This document shows positions 48,972 to 60,593 of a stretch of DNA of 64,000 nucleotides, piece after piece. The stretch is from assembly GCA_963422705.1 (NCBI GenBank), contig OY730443.1, positions 3,410,001-3,474,000 on the forward strand. Direction: 5' to 3'. Below the pieces are notes generated by a model. The model was not told the DNA's origin, searched no databases, and saw only the letters and a list, made by a program, of their open reading frames with translations. Each line of letters starts with the position of its first letter. Position 1 is the stretch's first letter. Source of the DNA: G963422705 sp963422705. Lineage in GTDB: Bacteria; Poribacteria; WGA-4E; WGA-3G. The translations under genes were made by a program, and so were the position numbers.

Positions 48972-49931
48972 ATGCTTTTGAAGACAACGTTCGGCCGGTT
49001 CATCGGCTTTTTAATCGCTGCGGGCATCCTCTGTTTCCTCATCACGCCTTTCATTGAAACACACACATCTCTGAAAAATGTGACATTTCAGAGGACGTGG
49101 ATTGTCCTCTCGTTTGGTATGTTGCTTTTTTACCGAAGTCTTTACACCGCCCCCTTTGCAAGACTCTTGAGTGGGTTCACGGGCAAACATGTCTCGTTTC
49201 GCGATGCCTTTACACTCTTCCATCTCGCCAACATCATGCGCTACCTCCCCGGTCGTATCTGGGGCATTGTGAGACTCCTCTCACTGAGTCGGCGTTTCGG
49301 ATTAGGCAAAACCGACACCGCAAGCAGTCTGACCCTGCACGTCGGCATAGAAACAGCCCTCGGAGGGCTTATCGCAATGACACTTGTGTTTTCAAAACAG
49401 ATGCGACAGACGGCTACAGATGCGTTTGAAACCTTCTCAGGATATACCTTACTTGTGGTGTTCGCTGTGATGGGGCTCCTGTCAGTTCTGGTCTTTTTTA
49501 TCCCGAAGCTGTCCCACCGCGCCCGGGCGTTTCTCAAAACGCTCACCCCGCTTCTGGAAAATGCGGGGCTCTGGGTCAGCGTCCTCATCTGCCATGGGCT
49601 GCTTTGGCTCTGTCAAGGGGTTGCCTTTTGTCTCTTTGTCCGAAGCCTTACTCCTGTGCAGTGGACAGACGCGGGCGTTCTGACTGCCTACTTTGCGTTT
49701 GCATGGCTCGTTGGTTTCTTAAGTTTCCTCACACCGGGCGGTCTGGGAATACGCGAGGGACTTCTCGGCGTGTTGTTAGTAAACTATATGCCACATTCAC
49801 AAGCGACGCTAGTCGCCTTACTCTGTCGCCTCTGGATGCTGTCGGTAGAGATACTCTTGGCAGGTATTGCGTTTTTACTTCACAGGAAAAGGCAACACAC
49901 TGTCAAGAGAGGTCATAAAAATAATAAGTGA
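48972..49931 (+). CDS. Lysylphosphatidylglycerol-synthase-like membrane protein
   Basis: A 319-residue protein with about eight helices, resembling the flippase half of MprF (LPG synthase TM family). GLGIREGLLGVLL near the end and FHLANIMRYLPGRIWG near residue 83 are family-like. Such stand-alone proteins often accompany polyprenyl glycosyltransferases, which fits the GT39-like and GT2 neighbours. The start has only a weak ribosome site. Confidence 0.78.
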   Translation: MLLKTTFGRFIGFLIAAGILCFLITPFIETHTSLKNVTFQRTWIVLSFGMLLFYRSLYTAPFARLLSGFTGKHVSFRDAFTLFHLANIMRYLPGRIWGIVRLLSLSRRFGLGKTDTASSLTLHVGIETALGGLIAMTLVFSKQMRQTATDAFETFSGYTLLVVFAVMGLLSVLVFFIPKLSHRARAFLKTLTPLLENAGLWVSVLICHGLLWLCQGVAFCLFVRSLTPVQWTDAGVLTAYFAFAWLVGFLSFLTPGGLGIREGLLGVLLVNYMPHSQATLVALLCRLWMLSVEILLAGIAFLLHRKRQHTVKRGHKNNK

Positions 49932-50110
49932 GTGAAGTTATTCAGTTTATCAAAGTGATATCCGATCAAATCTATGGGATTGCCCTAACTGCGAATTTCC
50001 TTCTTGTCGGGACGATTATAGCCTAACATCATGAGATGTGGCGCGACGAGATTCAGAGATGGCTCCTCGCCGGGGACAGTGGTTCCATCTTCGAGCTTTT
50101 CTCACATCTA
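49932..50110. other. Intergenic stretch
   Basis: No gene seen between the flippase-like gene and leader L7. Confidence 0.4.
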
Positions 50111-50127
50111 ATTTCTTGATTTTTAAT

Positions 50128-50156
50128 GTGACAAACCGGTTTTTATGGCGTATAAT
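50128..50156 (+). promoter_or_regulatory. rRNA-type promoter L7
   Basis: GTGACA, 17 bp, TATAAT and a full leader (boxA-like TTCTTTGAAAGTGAA). The usual A/T tract and hairpin upstream are missing, so it is cut on the left. Confidence 0.8.
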
Positions 50157-50283
50157 TACACGAGCCTTTTTTCAGTAGAAGGTTTTTGGTTCTTTGAAAG
50201 TGAACTAGTGAACGTGCTGTGCCGATTTACAACTTGTGAATGCACTTGCTTTCAAGAGAAGCGACGCGGCATTTCGATACTTT

Positions 50284-50330
50284 TATGGCGCGCCTGATAC
50301 CGTCTCAGGACGAACGCTGGGGGCGTGGAT
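50284..50330 (+). pseudogene. 16S rRNA 5' scrap
   Basis: About 45 bases of the 16S start (TGATACCGTCTCAGGACGAA... GGCGTGGAT) joined to TCCTAAATCAGGAG and the small gene below. Confidence 0.8.
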
Positions 50331-50397
50331 TCCTAAATCAGGAGATAAAAATGTTCAGGATAAAAAGACTTTGGCACCCCTTGCATGGAGCCGGAAT

Positions 50398-50805
50398 ATG
50401 CGCTCTCCCATAGAAATTCTAACGTTATTGATGATAGGTATCATGGTATACTTTCAATTTTTGCCGATTCACTCAAATGTTATGCCGCCGATACCGGAAA
50501 GCCCAAAATGGAAAATCAGAGGCGGTAAAAACGCGCTCAGGAGATTACCCAAAAAATCTCAAGACAGTGCAAAGGCGATTGAGAAAAAGATAAATCAACC
50601 TGGAGGGAAGTGGTATTCACCACGTCGCCTCGCCCAAATCGCCGCTGCGGGAGGCACCGGATATCTGATTTACAAAGGGGCAAAAACGGTTATTGGCATT
50701 GTGATATTGCCGACTCCTGCTGCACCGGTTGGTGGTTTGCTTGTCTTAACCCCTACAGACGTGCAAGTTGCCGGACACACCGCCACCACCCGTGAGAACC
50801 TTTAA
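50398..50805 (+). CDS. Small membrane protein sharing C-terminus with 21942
   Basis: A 135-residue protein from ATG 50398, seven bases after GGAG. Its first 26 residues (MRSPIEILTLLMIGIMVYFQ) form a helix related to 26510. From VMPPIPESPKWKIRGGKN it matches 21942 to VILPTPAAP, then has its own tail. The toxin-like HWDV part is absent, so the N-terminus was exchanged. An upstream ATG at 50351 meets a frameshift and stop. Confidence 0.65.
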   Translation: MRSPIEILTLLMIGIMVYFQFLPIHSNVMPPIPESPKWKIRGGKNALRRLPKKSQDSAKAIEKKINQPGGKWYSPRRLAQIAAAGGTGYLIYKGAKTVIGIVILPTPAAPVGGLLVLTPTDVQVAGHTATTRENL

Positions 50806-50869
50806 CTTTACGAGAAAACGCTTTATTGAGAGTCCGAAGTTTGTTCAAGGACTGTTTCAAAGGGTGGGG

Positions 50870-50908
50870 TGAGGGGGAGCTAATCCCTTAAAGCCGGCCC
50901 CAGTTCAG
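50870..50908 (+). pseudogene. 16S rRNA internal scrap
   Basis: GTGAGGGGGAGCTAATCCCT and onward to CCAGTTCAGAT equals 16S at about 29004-29045. It lies between a small membrane gene and a helical-domain fragment. Confidence 0.9.
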
Positions 50909-50910
50909 AT

Positions 50911-51111
50911 AGACAACAAATCAAACGGCAAGTAGAGTCCATAGTAGATGAGACTTTAAATGAGTTTGAACGTCTGTTTAATCAGCTCCCTAAAGAATAT
51001 GCAAGCGAAGTGCTTGATTCATTAGAAGTTGAACTCAAACAACAGCCACAAGGGTTGTCGCCAAAATATATTGAGAAGGCGTTAGACAGGATGCGGTCGC
51101 GAATCCATTAA
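50911..51111 (+). pseudogene. 3' fragment of a helical-domain anchored gene
   Basis: Sixty-six codons, RQQIKRQVESIVDETLNEFE through DRMRSRIH, matching the end of 31351 (ESFEMIRSRIK). It begins directly after the 16S scrap without a start codon. Confidence 0.85.
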
Positions 51112-51114
51112 TGG

Positions 51115-51156
51115 AGGATGTCCAGCCACATTGGGACTGAGACACTGCCCAAACTC
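51115..51156 (+). pseudogene. 16S rRNA internal scrap
   Basis: GAGGATGTCCAGCCACATTG and onward through CTGCCCAAACT equals 16S at 28036-28077, then joins the 16S trailer text CTTTCCAAAATTGGCC before the next cassette. Confidence 0.9.
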
Positions 51157-51237
51157 TTTCCAAAATTGGCCAATCCGATTCCCTATATTCTAATCCGATT
51201 CCCTTCGTGGTGTCCTAACTAAAGGAGTATCGTAACC

Positions 51238-52029
51238 ATGTTGCACACGTTGCTATCTAATAAAGGTTTTCTGGCGGGACTCATCATCTGTGTGCTGCTT
51301 GTCGCCGGGAGTCTCTTGTATCAAGAAAGCGTCAAGCGTGATATCCGAGAGCAAGAGGCGAGAACCGGGCGCTTTCTTCAGCAGCTAGAAACCAATAAGC
51401 CCTCTCGTGCTGCACAGCATGCTGAACCAACTGGCCCCGAGGAAGCTGGGCAAGTTGATGTTCCCATTGTATCCGACGACGGTTCTGAAACGGTGTCGGA
51501 AGCTGCGGTGGTGTTGTCCATGGATGACGCGGACTTCGTTGACGTAGAAGTGGATATGTTTGCGAAGGATACCTCTGAAACCGACGAGGTGCCTATCTCG
51601 CCATATGGGGTTTCACCTTACGGCTTCGGCCCGTTTCCGGAAATCCCGCCGGATTATCCAGATCAGGATGCTTGGTCTGAGACGCGTGTGCGCACAATGG
51701 CTCCCAATCATGAGTTGTTGTCGAGAGTTAGAATCAAGTTATGGAATCAGGGGACTCAGACCCGCGGTGCTGTATTTAAAGACGATTACGGGCTTGTTTA
51801 CCCTATTCTTGACGGTGTGGTTTATTATAAGAGGTCCCTTTCCGTTGGGCCAGGCCATGAGGGTGTTTCGTCTCGCACGCTAACTTCTGGTGCAACTCGC
51901 GATAAGTATGGAGATGATATTAGGAAAGCAATCGATTCTGGGAAAGGAATTTTTCCACCGAATTTAACGTTTTATGAGTTTCCAGATGGAGGGATTGACC
52001 CTTATGAATATCTCGGTTTATCGAGATAA
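51238..52029 (+). CDS. Membrane-anchored protein: type B anchor + PYEFL domain
   Basis: A 263-residue paralogue of 29592 and 36118, starting MLHTLLSNKGFLAG. The leader is unexpanded (one 20 base unit and one 24 base unit), giving the presumed ancestral state. The PYEFL domain ends GGIDPYEYLGLSR (Phe to Tyr). AAAGGAG precedes the ATG. No promoter lies immediately upstream; 16S scraps and a gene fragment do. Linker differences include EAAVVLSMDDADFVDVEVDM. Confidence 0.8.
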   Translation: MLHTLLSNKGFLAGLIICVLLVAGSLLYQESVKRDIREQEARTGRFLQQLETNKPSRAAQHAEPTGPEEAGQVDVPIVSDDGSETVSEAAVVLSMDDADFVDVEVDMFAKDTSETDEVPISPYGVSPYGFGPFPEIPPDYPDQDAWSETRVRTMAPNHELLSRVRIKLWNQGTQTRGAVFKDDYGLVYPILDGVVYYKRSLSVGPGHEGVSSRTLTSGATRDKYGDDIRKAIDSGKGIFPPNLTFYEFPDGGIDPYEYLGLSR

Positions 52030-52038
52030 GGAGAATAT

Positions 52039-52086
52039 TGTGAAAGTTGTGTCCATTTTCTTAATGAGGAGCTCCCTATCAAATTG
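52039..52086 (+). pseudogene. Truncated small secreted gene
   Basis: GTG start and KVVSIFL as in 36911, then MRSSLSN and stop; same break as 44077. The PYEFL gene upstream thus lacks its usual partner. Confidence 0.7.
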
Positions 52087-52334
52087 ATTCTTGCATGTTG
52101 AAACAGTGCGCGCTGCAAAAATCGTCCGGACGTGGTGACACAACCACAGAAATCCGTTTTTCCTACAGTTGATGTCACGCGCGAAAAATGCGTGCATTTT
52201 GCACGCGAAGCCGCAAAATCCTTAACGTGAACATGTTTTTTTTGAAAAAAAGCGAAAAATTTGGCAAAAACGCATTTTTTTCGGTAGAAAACGCACTTTT
52301 TCCCGAAAATTCCTCATTTTTCTTGATATTTAAT

Positions 52335-52363
52335 TTGACAAACCGGTTTTTATGGCGTATAAT
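52335..52363 (+). promoter_or_regulatory. rRNA promoter L8 (tRNA-Ile/23S operon)
   Basis: TTGACA, 17 bp, TATAAT with the leader hairpin and A/T tract upstream. The tRNA-Ile gene begins 23 bases after the -10 box, so this promoter starts the tRNA-23S-5S operon directly, without 16S. Confidence 0.88.
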
Positions 52364-52385
52364 TACACTAGCGTTTTTTCAGTAC

Positions 52386-52459
52386 GGGCTTATAGCTCAG
52401 AAGGTTAGAGCGCGCGCCTGATAAGCGCGAGGTCTCTGGTTCGATTCCAGATAAGCCCA
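52386..52459 (+). tRNA. tRNA-Ile (GAU)
   Basis: Complete cloverleaf: acceptor GGGCTTA/TAAGCCC, D arm GCTC/GAGC, anticodon loop CTGATAA, T arm TCTGG/CCAGA, discriminator A. The terminal CCA is not fully encoded (CCT follows). Confidence 0.95.
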
Positions 52460-52565
52460 CCTCTCTCTTGTTCTAAGGGCAGGTGGGCGCTCGGAGCTTG
52501 CAGCAGCAAGCCGTTCTTTGAAAGAAATAAATTTTGTGGTATACTTAAAGAAGATGCCGTCTTAT

Positions 52566-52625
52566 CGTTCAGGAGCTCAAAACATGAGCTTAAAGGGAAA
52601 TGGAGGTTCGATTCCTCCCTGAGCG
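52566..52625 (+). ncRNA. tRNA-like element without anticodon arm
   Basis: A 60 base element with a 7 bp acceptor-like stem (CGTTCAG/CTGAGCG, one G-T), a D-arm-like GCTC/GAGC hairpin, and a perfect T arm (GGAGG-TTCGATT-CCTCC). Only 12 bases lie where the anticodon arm and variable loop should be. A GTGGTATACTTAAAGAAG text precedes it, as before tRNA-Ala, and GTTTTT follows. It may be a decayed tRNA or a small structured RNA. Confidence 0.55.
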
Positions 52626-52680
52626 GTTTTTAAAAAATAAGATTGCTTTTTTTGAAAAAGTAGGATTTTTGAAAAAAGAT

Positions 52681-52709
52681 TTGACAAATGGAATTTTTTG
52701 TGGTATACT
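52681..52709 (+). promoter_or_regulatory. Internal promoter before tRNA-Ala
   Basis: TTGACA, 17 bp, TATACT, about 18 bases before tRNA-Ala. It would allow tRNA-Ala-23S-5S transcription independent of the upstream tRNA-Ile. Confidence 0.75.
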
Positions 52710-52726
52710 TAAAGAAGGTGCCACAT

Positions 52727-52799
52727 GGGGGTGTAGCTCAGTTGGGAGAGCGTCTGCTTTGCACGCAGAAGGCCAGCGGTTCAACTCCGCTCATCTCCA
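52727..52799 (+). tRNA. tRNA-Ala (UGC)
   Basis: Cloverleaf with acceptor GGGGGTG/CATCTCC (two G-T pairs), D arm GCTC/GAGC, anticodon loop TTTGCAC, T arm AGCGG/CCGCT, discriminator A. CCA is not encoded. Confidence 0.95.
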
Positions 52800-52897
52800 T
52801 CGTCTTGGAAGGAGGCATTTCAGCTTCTGAATAAGACGTTGTTCTTTGACAATTGCATATTAGATAGAAAGGGTAAATCGGTAGAACAATATCACCT

Positions 52898-55874
<2,977 letters not shown>

Positions 55875-55966
55875 TCTTTATTTTCTACCGTACACCCCAA
55901 CTATCTACGCAATTGTCAAATTTTTCTTGTGAATGCTCGCCGAATACGCCGAGCACACAAAAGAAC

Positions 55967-56086
55967 TTTCCGGTGACTATAGCGAAGGGGAACCACCCGT
56001 TCCCATCTCGAACACGGCAGTTAAGCCCTTCTGCGCTGATGATACTTTGAGGGCAACCTCGCGGGAAAGTAAGTCGTCGCCGGAAA
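55967..56086 (+). rRNA. rrf: 5S ribosomal RNA
   Basis: About 120 bases; the ends TTTCCGGTGAC and GTCGCCGGAAA pair, and CCACCCGTTCCCATCTCGAACA is replaced by the same conserved text with small shifts. It follows 23S by about 90 bases. Confidence 0.93.
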
Positions 56087-56132
56087 CCTTCAGTATTCAT
56101 GCTATCAATCTTGCTCTTTAAAGCTCCATATA

Positions 56133-56166
56133 CCCTGCGGTTTTAATCTAAAATCGCAGGGTTCCT
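56133..56166 (+). terminator. Probable rRNA operon terminator
   Basis: CCCTGCG-GTTTTA-ATC-TAAAAT-CGCAGGG forms a long 13 bp stem, followed by TTCCTTC. It lies 47 bases after 5S. Confidence 0.65.
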
Positions 56167-56411
56167 TCAAGACAGACACCTGCGGCGCACCTAAAATAGG
56201 ATGCTGCCTAATACCACAAAAAGCAAAAAAAAATAAAGTGTTGTAAAAAAAAAGCGTCGGAAAGCGTTTTTTTCTTTACAATTTTTCGCCGTTGTGGTAA
56301 AGAGGTGCGCCGAGGGTGGTGAAAGCACCCATCCGCGCGGAGAACCCTGCCATAAATCGACCTGTTTAGTATTACTCATCGCTTTCACCACAGCATATAT
56401 CGGAGGCAATA
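56167..56411. other. Intergenic with A/T-rich hairpin
   Basis: An imperfect inverted repeat TGTAAA.. / ..TTTACA with long A and T runs spans about 56242-56280. No gene on either strand is supported. Confidence 0.4.
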
Positions 56412-56630
56412 ATGAAGATGGCCCCAATACGGTATATGCTGATGACTCTCTCTTCTAACAACGAGGCATGCGAAGAAGCTGTGGATAGCCTCTCGAGTGC
56501 AATCGAGGCTGCTGCGATAACTTGTGGAGCCGCTCTTTTCGAGCCAACACCTTTCGGCGAAGCAGCCTGTCTCTATTTTACTGGCAAAATCATTTACTAC
56601 GAAATACAGGTTTTAAAACACTGTTATTAA
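56412..56630 (+). CDS. Small Cys-containing protein, unknown
   Basis: A 72-residue protein after GGAGGCAATA. No signal peptide; four cysteines (NNEACEEAV, AITCGAA, EAACLYF, KHCY) and alternating Ala/Glu helix. Function unknown. Confidence 0.55.
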   Translation: MKMAPIRYMLMTLSSNNEACEEAVDSLSSAIEAAAITCGAALFEPTPFGEAACLYFTGKIIYYEIQVLKHCY

Positions 56631-56702
56631 TGTGATATTATCAAAGTTCACCACTGAAAAATGGTGAACTTTGATAACCCTATATTTTTAGAGGTATCCC
56701 CT

Positions 56703-57942
56703 ATGAAACGACATCATCTTATTGCCATTATCACAGGTATATGTGGTGTGATATTCGCAACACGCTATAGAATGGATGGAATTGTCCCTCTCATACTGTT
56801 GTCTCTTGTCGCCTTATCCATCTTTTTTAAGGATAAACACCCATTTCATACTGTTGTCTCTTGTCGCCTTATCCATCTTTTTTAAGGATAAACACCCATT
56901 ACTTTCCCGCCGATTGTTTCCGCATTGGGCGGTTATTGTACTCAGTGTTTTCATAATCTTTTCAGCCGTTTTTCTCATTTTATTCAATCCAATAGAGAAA
57001 AAATCTGCCAGTCAAAACGTATTGCAAACACTCCCCCAAAGTGGTTTTGAGAAAAAAAACGATGGAACACCAGAGACTCAAAAACTTACAGACCGCAGCC
57101 ACCCACCGTCCACGCGAAAAAGGCTTCTTGAGCTGATGGTATCAGAAAACTTTACGAAGGAGATAAAAGAAAGCACTGAGAACGAGATGCCGCCCCCACA
57201 TCTTACATCCTTTTCAAATTTCCTGAAATATATGGAAGCACAGGGACTCACAGAATTGAAAAACTTTGATGAGGCATCTTACTACCCGAACCTCTGGCAA
57301 AAGCGCTTTCCGGGGACAGTGCCTTCCGACTTTGATGCCGAGATGAAACAGGATGTCCTCTCACTCATCGAGGACTTCGGGTATGAAAAAGGGACGGAAA
57401 GGTTCGTAAAAGATTCAAGAAATGCCTTCTGGCTCGCAGCTCGATTCAACATCCTAAAGCATGATGGTAATTCAAGAGTCAACTGGAGGGATCAGGTACT
57501 CGCTGATAATTTTGGAGTGCGGACAGACGTTGGAAACCTTCAGCCCGATTCAATACCTCCCGATTTCCAGTCCCCATCCGCCCCAGTTGACACCCAAATA
57601 GAACAGGAAGTGCCCCCCTCAAACAATGTTCCGTTACATCCGCCCGGATCTATTGAAGCGTCAGCGAGTGATGTAGCGAAACGGGGACTCCCTCAGGACA
57701 TAGAAAGCGATGTTGGATCCCCCGCCATTGAACACTTTATTTCGGATGTTACCGAAATAACAACAGCGGATACGTTAAAAACGGCACTGAGCGAACGCTT
57801 TTCACCGCAACGGTTAAATACTGCCATGCAAACCTTAACACAATACGGCGCGAAAGAAGGACTCCGCAGACTCAAAGATTCGGATCCCGAGATAGCGACA
57901 CAGATGCAACGGCTCATATACCCTCCTACGGAGACAGACTAA
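56703..57942 (+). pseudogene. Membrane-anchored protein frameshifted by a 55 bp tandem duplication
   Basis: Frame 1 starts at ATG 56703 (MKRHHLIAIITGICGVIFAT) with helices up to SLVALSIFFKDKHP. The 55 bases from 56791 recur at 56846-56900; because 55 is not a multiple of three, the frame shifts and stops at 56883-56885. In the next frame the second copy again encodes SLVALSIFFKDKHP and continues LLSRRLFPHWAVIVLSVF to 57942. Deleting one copy restores one ~395-residue protein with three helices and a long soluble C-terminus. A restart at ATG 56776 would also reach the end. Confidence 0.85.
56791..56900 (+). repeat. 55 bp perfect tandem duplication
   Basis: TCATACTGTTGTCTCTTGTC and the next 35 bases occur twice in direct succession inside the gene at 56703, shifting its frame. 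Confidence 0.95.
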
Positions 57943-57943
57943 C

Positions 57944-58186
57944 ATGAAAGATACACACGTTATCGCTGCTGCCTGCAGTCTTGCCCTCATCGCCATTGTT
58001 GGGGTCTTCATCGGATATGCCACCGATACGTTGCCGAAACATAAACAACGTGTCATAACGTCCTCGGCACCCTCCTCGGCACCGCAGAAAAAATGCGTTT
58101 GTTGTGTAGAGAAGATAAAGTTTATCCGAAAACATATGGAAACAGAAATTAAAAAAGAGGCAGATGTTGGGGACATTTGGACCTAG
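57944..58186 (+). CDS. Small membrane protein with C-x-C-C
   Basis: An 80-residue protein starting one base after the upstream stop. One helix (VIAAACSLALIAIVGVFIGY), a Ser/Pro linker (SSAPSSAPQ) and KKCVCCVEKIK, a possible metal or disulfide site, then a charged tail. Likely translated with the gene at 56703. Function unknown. Confidence 0.6.
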   Translation: MKDTHVIAAACSLALIAIVGVFIGYATDTLPKHKQRVITSSAPSSAPQKKCVCCVEKIKFIRKHMETEIKKEADVGDIWT

Positions 58187-58251
58187 ACGGTTTTTTATCT
58201 TCATCCGGAGATTGACTCTACATCAACACAGACAAAACGCACCTCACAGAA

Positions 58252-58602
58252 ATGATACAAAAGAACACGCGCCTCCGGCAACGTCAATTTTGGAATAGAG
58301 ATTCCAGCAACATTCACACGGGGGTGTTACTCTTCGGTATTATACTCCTTGCGTTCTGGATACGGATTCAAGGCATCGGGGACATTCCTACCGGGTACTT
58401 TACTTCTAACGATGCATATCTTTACAAATGGCAAGCACAAATCATCTCGGAGGACGGTGCTCTCCCTGCTCGCGATATGCATCGGTGGCTTCCACTGGGA
58501 AGAGATAACCAGCAGCTCCTCTTCCTCTATGCGTATGCCATCGTGTACACTCATAAAACTATCGGATGGCTTTTTCCAAAACTAATACATAATCATGAGT
58601 GA
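58252..58602 (+). pseudogene. STT3-like gene, 5' fragment
   Basis: 116 residues: an N-terminal helix, then DIPTGYFTSNDAYLYKWQAQ and RDMHRWLPLGRDN, matching the first external loop of the STT3-like protein at 39582 (ETDAYFYYWQASLISE, RDMHRWLPLGRDL). After LFPKLIHNHE it stops and a GT2 fragment begins, overlapping by 8 bases. Confidence 0.82.
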
Positions 58603-59032
58603 CTCTGACGATACCTACGATTTGACAGACCTTAAGCGTTTCGTGGTACCTTTACAGGAGGGATATGACATGGTGCTCGGCAACCGATTCAAAGGGAAAA
58701 TGCCTTGCGATGCGATGCCTTGGGCAAACCGTTACATCGGCAACCCTATCTTATCAGGGATCCTACGTTTGCTGTTCAAAACGGGCATCGGGGACTCCCA
58801 CTGTGGGATGCGTTCCTTTACCAAAGCGGCATATACGCGCATGGCGTTGCAAACCACCGGTATGGAGTTTGCCTCTGAAATAGTGGTGCGTGCAGTCGAG
58901 GAAAAACTGAAAATCCTTGAGACTCCGATAGACTACTCCCCCCGTGTCGGTGAATCAAAACTCCATCCAGTGCGGGATGCTTGGAGACACATACGCTTCT
59001 TACTCAAACATCGCTTCAACCACAAATCATAA
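58595..59032 (+). pseudogene. GT2 glycosyltransferase, C-terminal fragment
   Basis: 145 residues from the DxD-containing point SDSDDTYDL to the end of a polyprenol-phosphate GT2 enzyme: YDMVLGNRFKG, NPILSGILRLLF, DSHCGMRSFTKAAY, GMEFASEIVVRA, RVGESKLHPVRDAWRH. The first ~80 residues of the fold are missing; the frame's ATG is accidental. Confidence 0.85.
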
Positions 59033-59041
59033 CCCACGGAA

Positions 59042-59559
59042 ATGCACGCACAAACTCTCTTATCTACCGAGATCCTAAAAACGAGGGTCGTTATCAGCCT
59101 TTGTCTGTGGGTTGTCCTGATCTTCGGGTTCTTCGGGACGCGACGCGTACAGATAGCAGCCATGACGCAACCGCGGTACGAAACACTCACCGAGATGACT
59201 CTCCCGGACTCTCCTCGAGTGTTCCGTAAACCGTTATCGACCCCGCAGAAATCCCTCACGGACTTTCAGAAAACCGACTTCTACCGGACGATCGTCGACA
59301 ACAACCTGTTCTGTCCGCTCGGCTGGCGACCGCCACGCCCCCGCGAACCCTATCGCTTACTCGGAACGCTCATTCCCACAGATGGAAACACCCCGCCACA
59401 GGCAATCCTCCAAAGCGCGACAGCGAGAACAACATATATCGTCCGTATCGGCGATAAACTTGACAAAGCCACCACTGTCACCGACATCTAGCCGAAAGAG
59501 ATATTGCTGGAAACCAACGGGAAACACCGCACCCTTGGCCTCAACACATCCCCATGCTG
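59042..59559 (+). pseudogene. GspC-like type II secretion protein with in-frame TAG
   Basis: An N-terminal helix (RVVISLCLWVVLIFGFFG), a spacer, then YRLLGTLIPTDGNTPPQAIL and TYIVRIGDKLDKATTVTDI, which resemble the homology region of GspC/PilP-like periplasmic proteins. TAG at 59489-59491 interrupts; the same frame continues PKEILLETNGKHRTLGL to TGA, completing the domain. CAG to TAG is likely. Confidence 0.65.
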
Positions 59560-59581
59560 AAATGAAAGGAACACCGAACCG

Positions 59582-60073
59582 TTGTTAACGCTCGAAGATA
59601 AACACCTCATCACGCACACACAGGTTTCCGGAGACCCCGAAGCCTTTTCTCCGCTCGTTGTCAAATACCACGACCGCCTCTATACCCACATCCACCGCCG
59701 CGTCAAGGACACCGAGACGGCGAAAGATTTGACCCAAGAGACGTGGCTTCGTGCGTATCGTGCGATACAGTCTTTCCGTGCGGAATCAGCGTTCTCCTCA
59801 TGGCTTTACCGCATCGCCGAAAACGTGTGTATCGACTACTTCCGCAAGCAGAAGACCCAACACGGTATCGCTCCCTTACACCTCATTGACGAAGGGAGCA
59901 TCACCGAGACATACACCTGTCCGAGTCAAGCCGTTCTCCTTCAAGAGCTTCGAGAGACCCTGAAAACTGCCCTCAATTGCCTCACCACCGTCCGTCGCGA
60001 GGTCTTTGTGTTATACTACCATCACGAACTGCCTATCAAAGCGATAGCACGCCTTTCTTTTTACAAATACTGA
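59582..60073 (+). pseudogene. ECF sigma factor, 3'-truncated
   Basis: 163 residues with region 2 (LVVKYHDRLYTHIHRRVKD, DLTQETWLRAYRAI, FSSWLYRIAENVCIDYFRK) and the start of region 4 (TVRREVFVLYYHHELPIKAIA), where the helix-turn-helix is cut and replaced by RLSFYKY and stop. It starts at TTG 59582 after GAAAGGA or another nearby codon. Without the -35-binding helix it cannot be a normal sigma factor. Confidence 0.85.
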
Positions 60074-60593
60074 ATTTTTTCTTGCAATTTTAAACGAGCA
60101 ATACGATAATGTCCGAAACGGGGCACGACTTATTTTAGCTTACGGGCATTCATTTGTTTTGCCCAACGCTTTCGCTTTGGGATATAAGCCCGCTAAAGGG
60201 GTAATCTCCGTGAAATAAAATTGACACTGCCGTCAAAGTGTGGTATCATTCACCTATTGTGTTGGGGACACAATCATGCACGATGCAAGGCGTGTTTGTC
60301 CCTAACCTATTGCGGGCAGGGATAGACGTTACCTAACGATATGCCTTGTATCCACTTTGAAGGATACAGGGAAAATGCCCGCCGGTGGCGCGAAAATGTT
60401 TTGGGTGGACGCTTTGAGAAAACTGCAGTCGCTATGAAACCGAAGCCCACGCCGGAAGAAGTTGGGGGCTATCACAACGCACAGAACAATGCATTCAAAG
60501 GGACTGTGGAAAACACTACTTCGGGAGCGGTGAACATAGTCATGGTGAACAACGAAACAGCTTTTAGAACCATATCAGGAGCAGCGCACATTT
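60074..60593. other. Fragments of the downstream lipoprotein gene
   Basis: 60090-60145 (AAACGAGCAATACGATAATG onward) repeats 60728-60783, and 60473-60545 repeats pieces of 60779-61010. The frame 60341-60658 is a patchwork of these and is not considered a gene. Confidence 0.65.
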
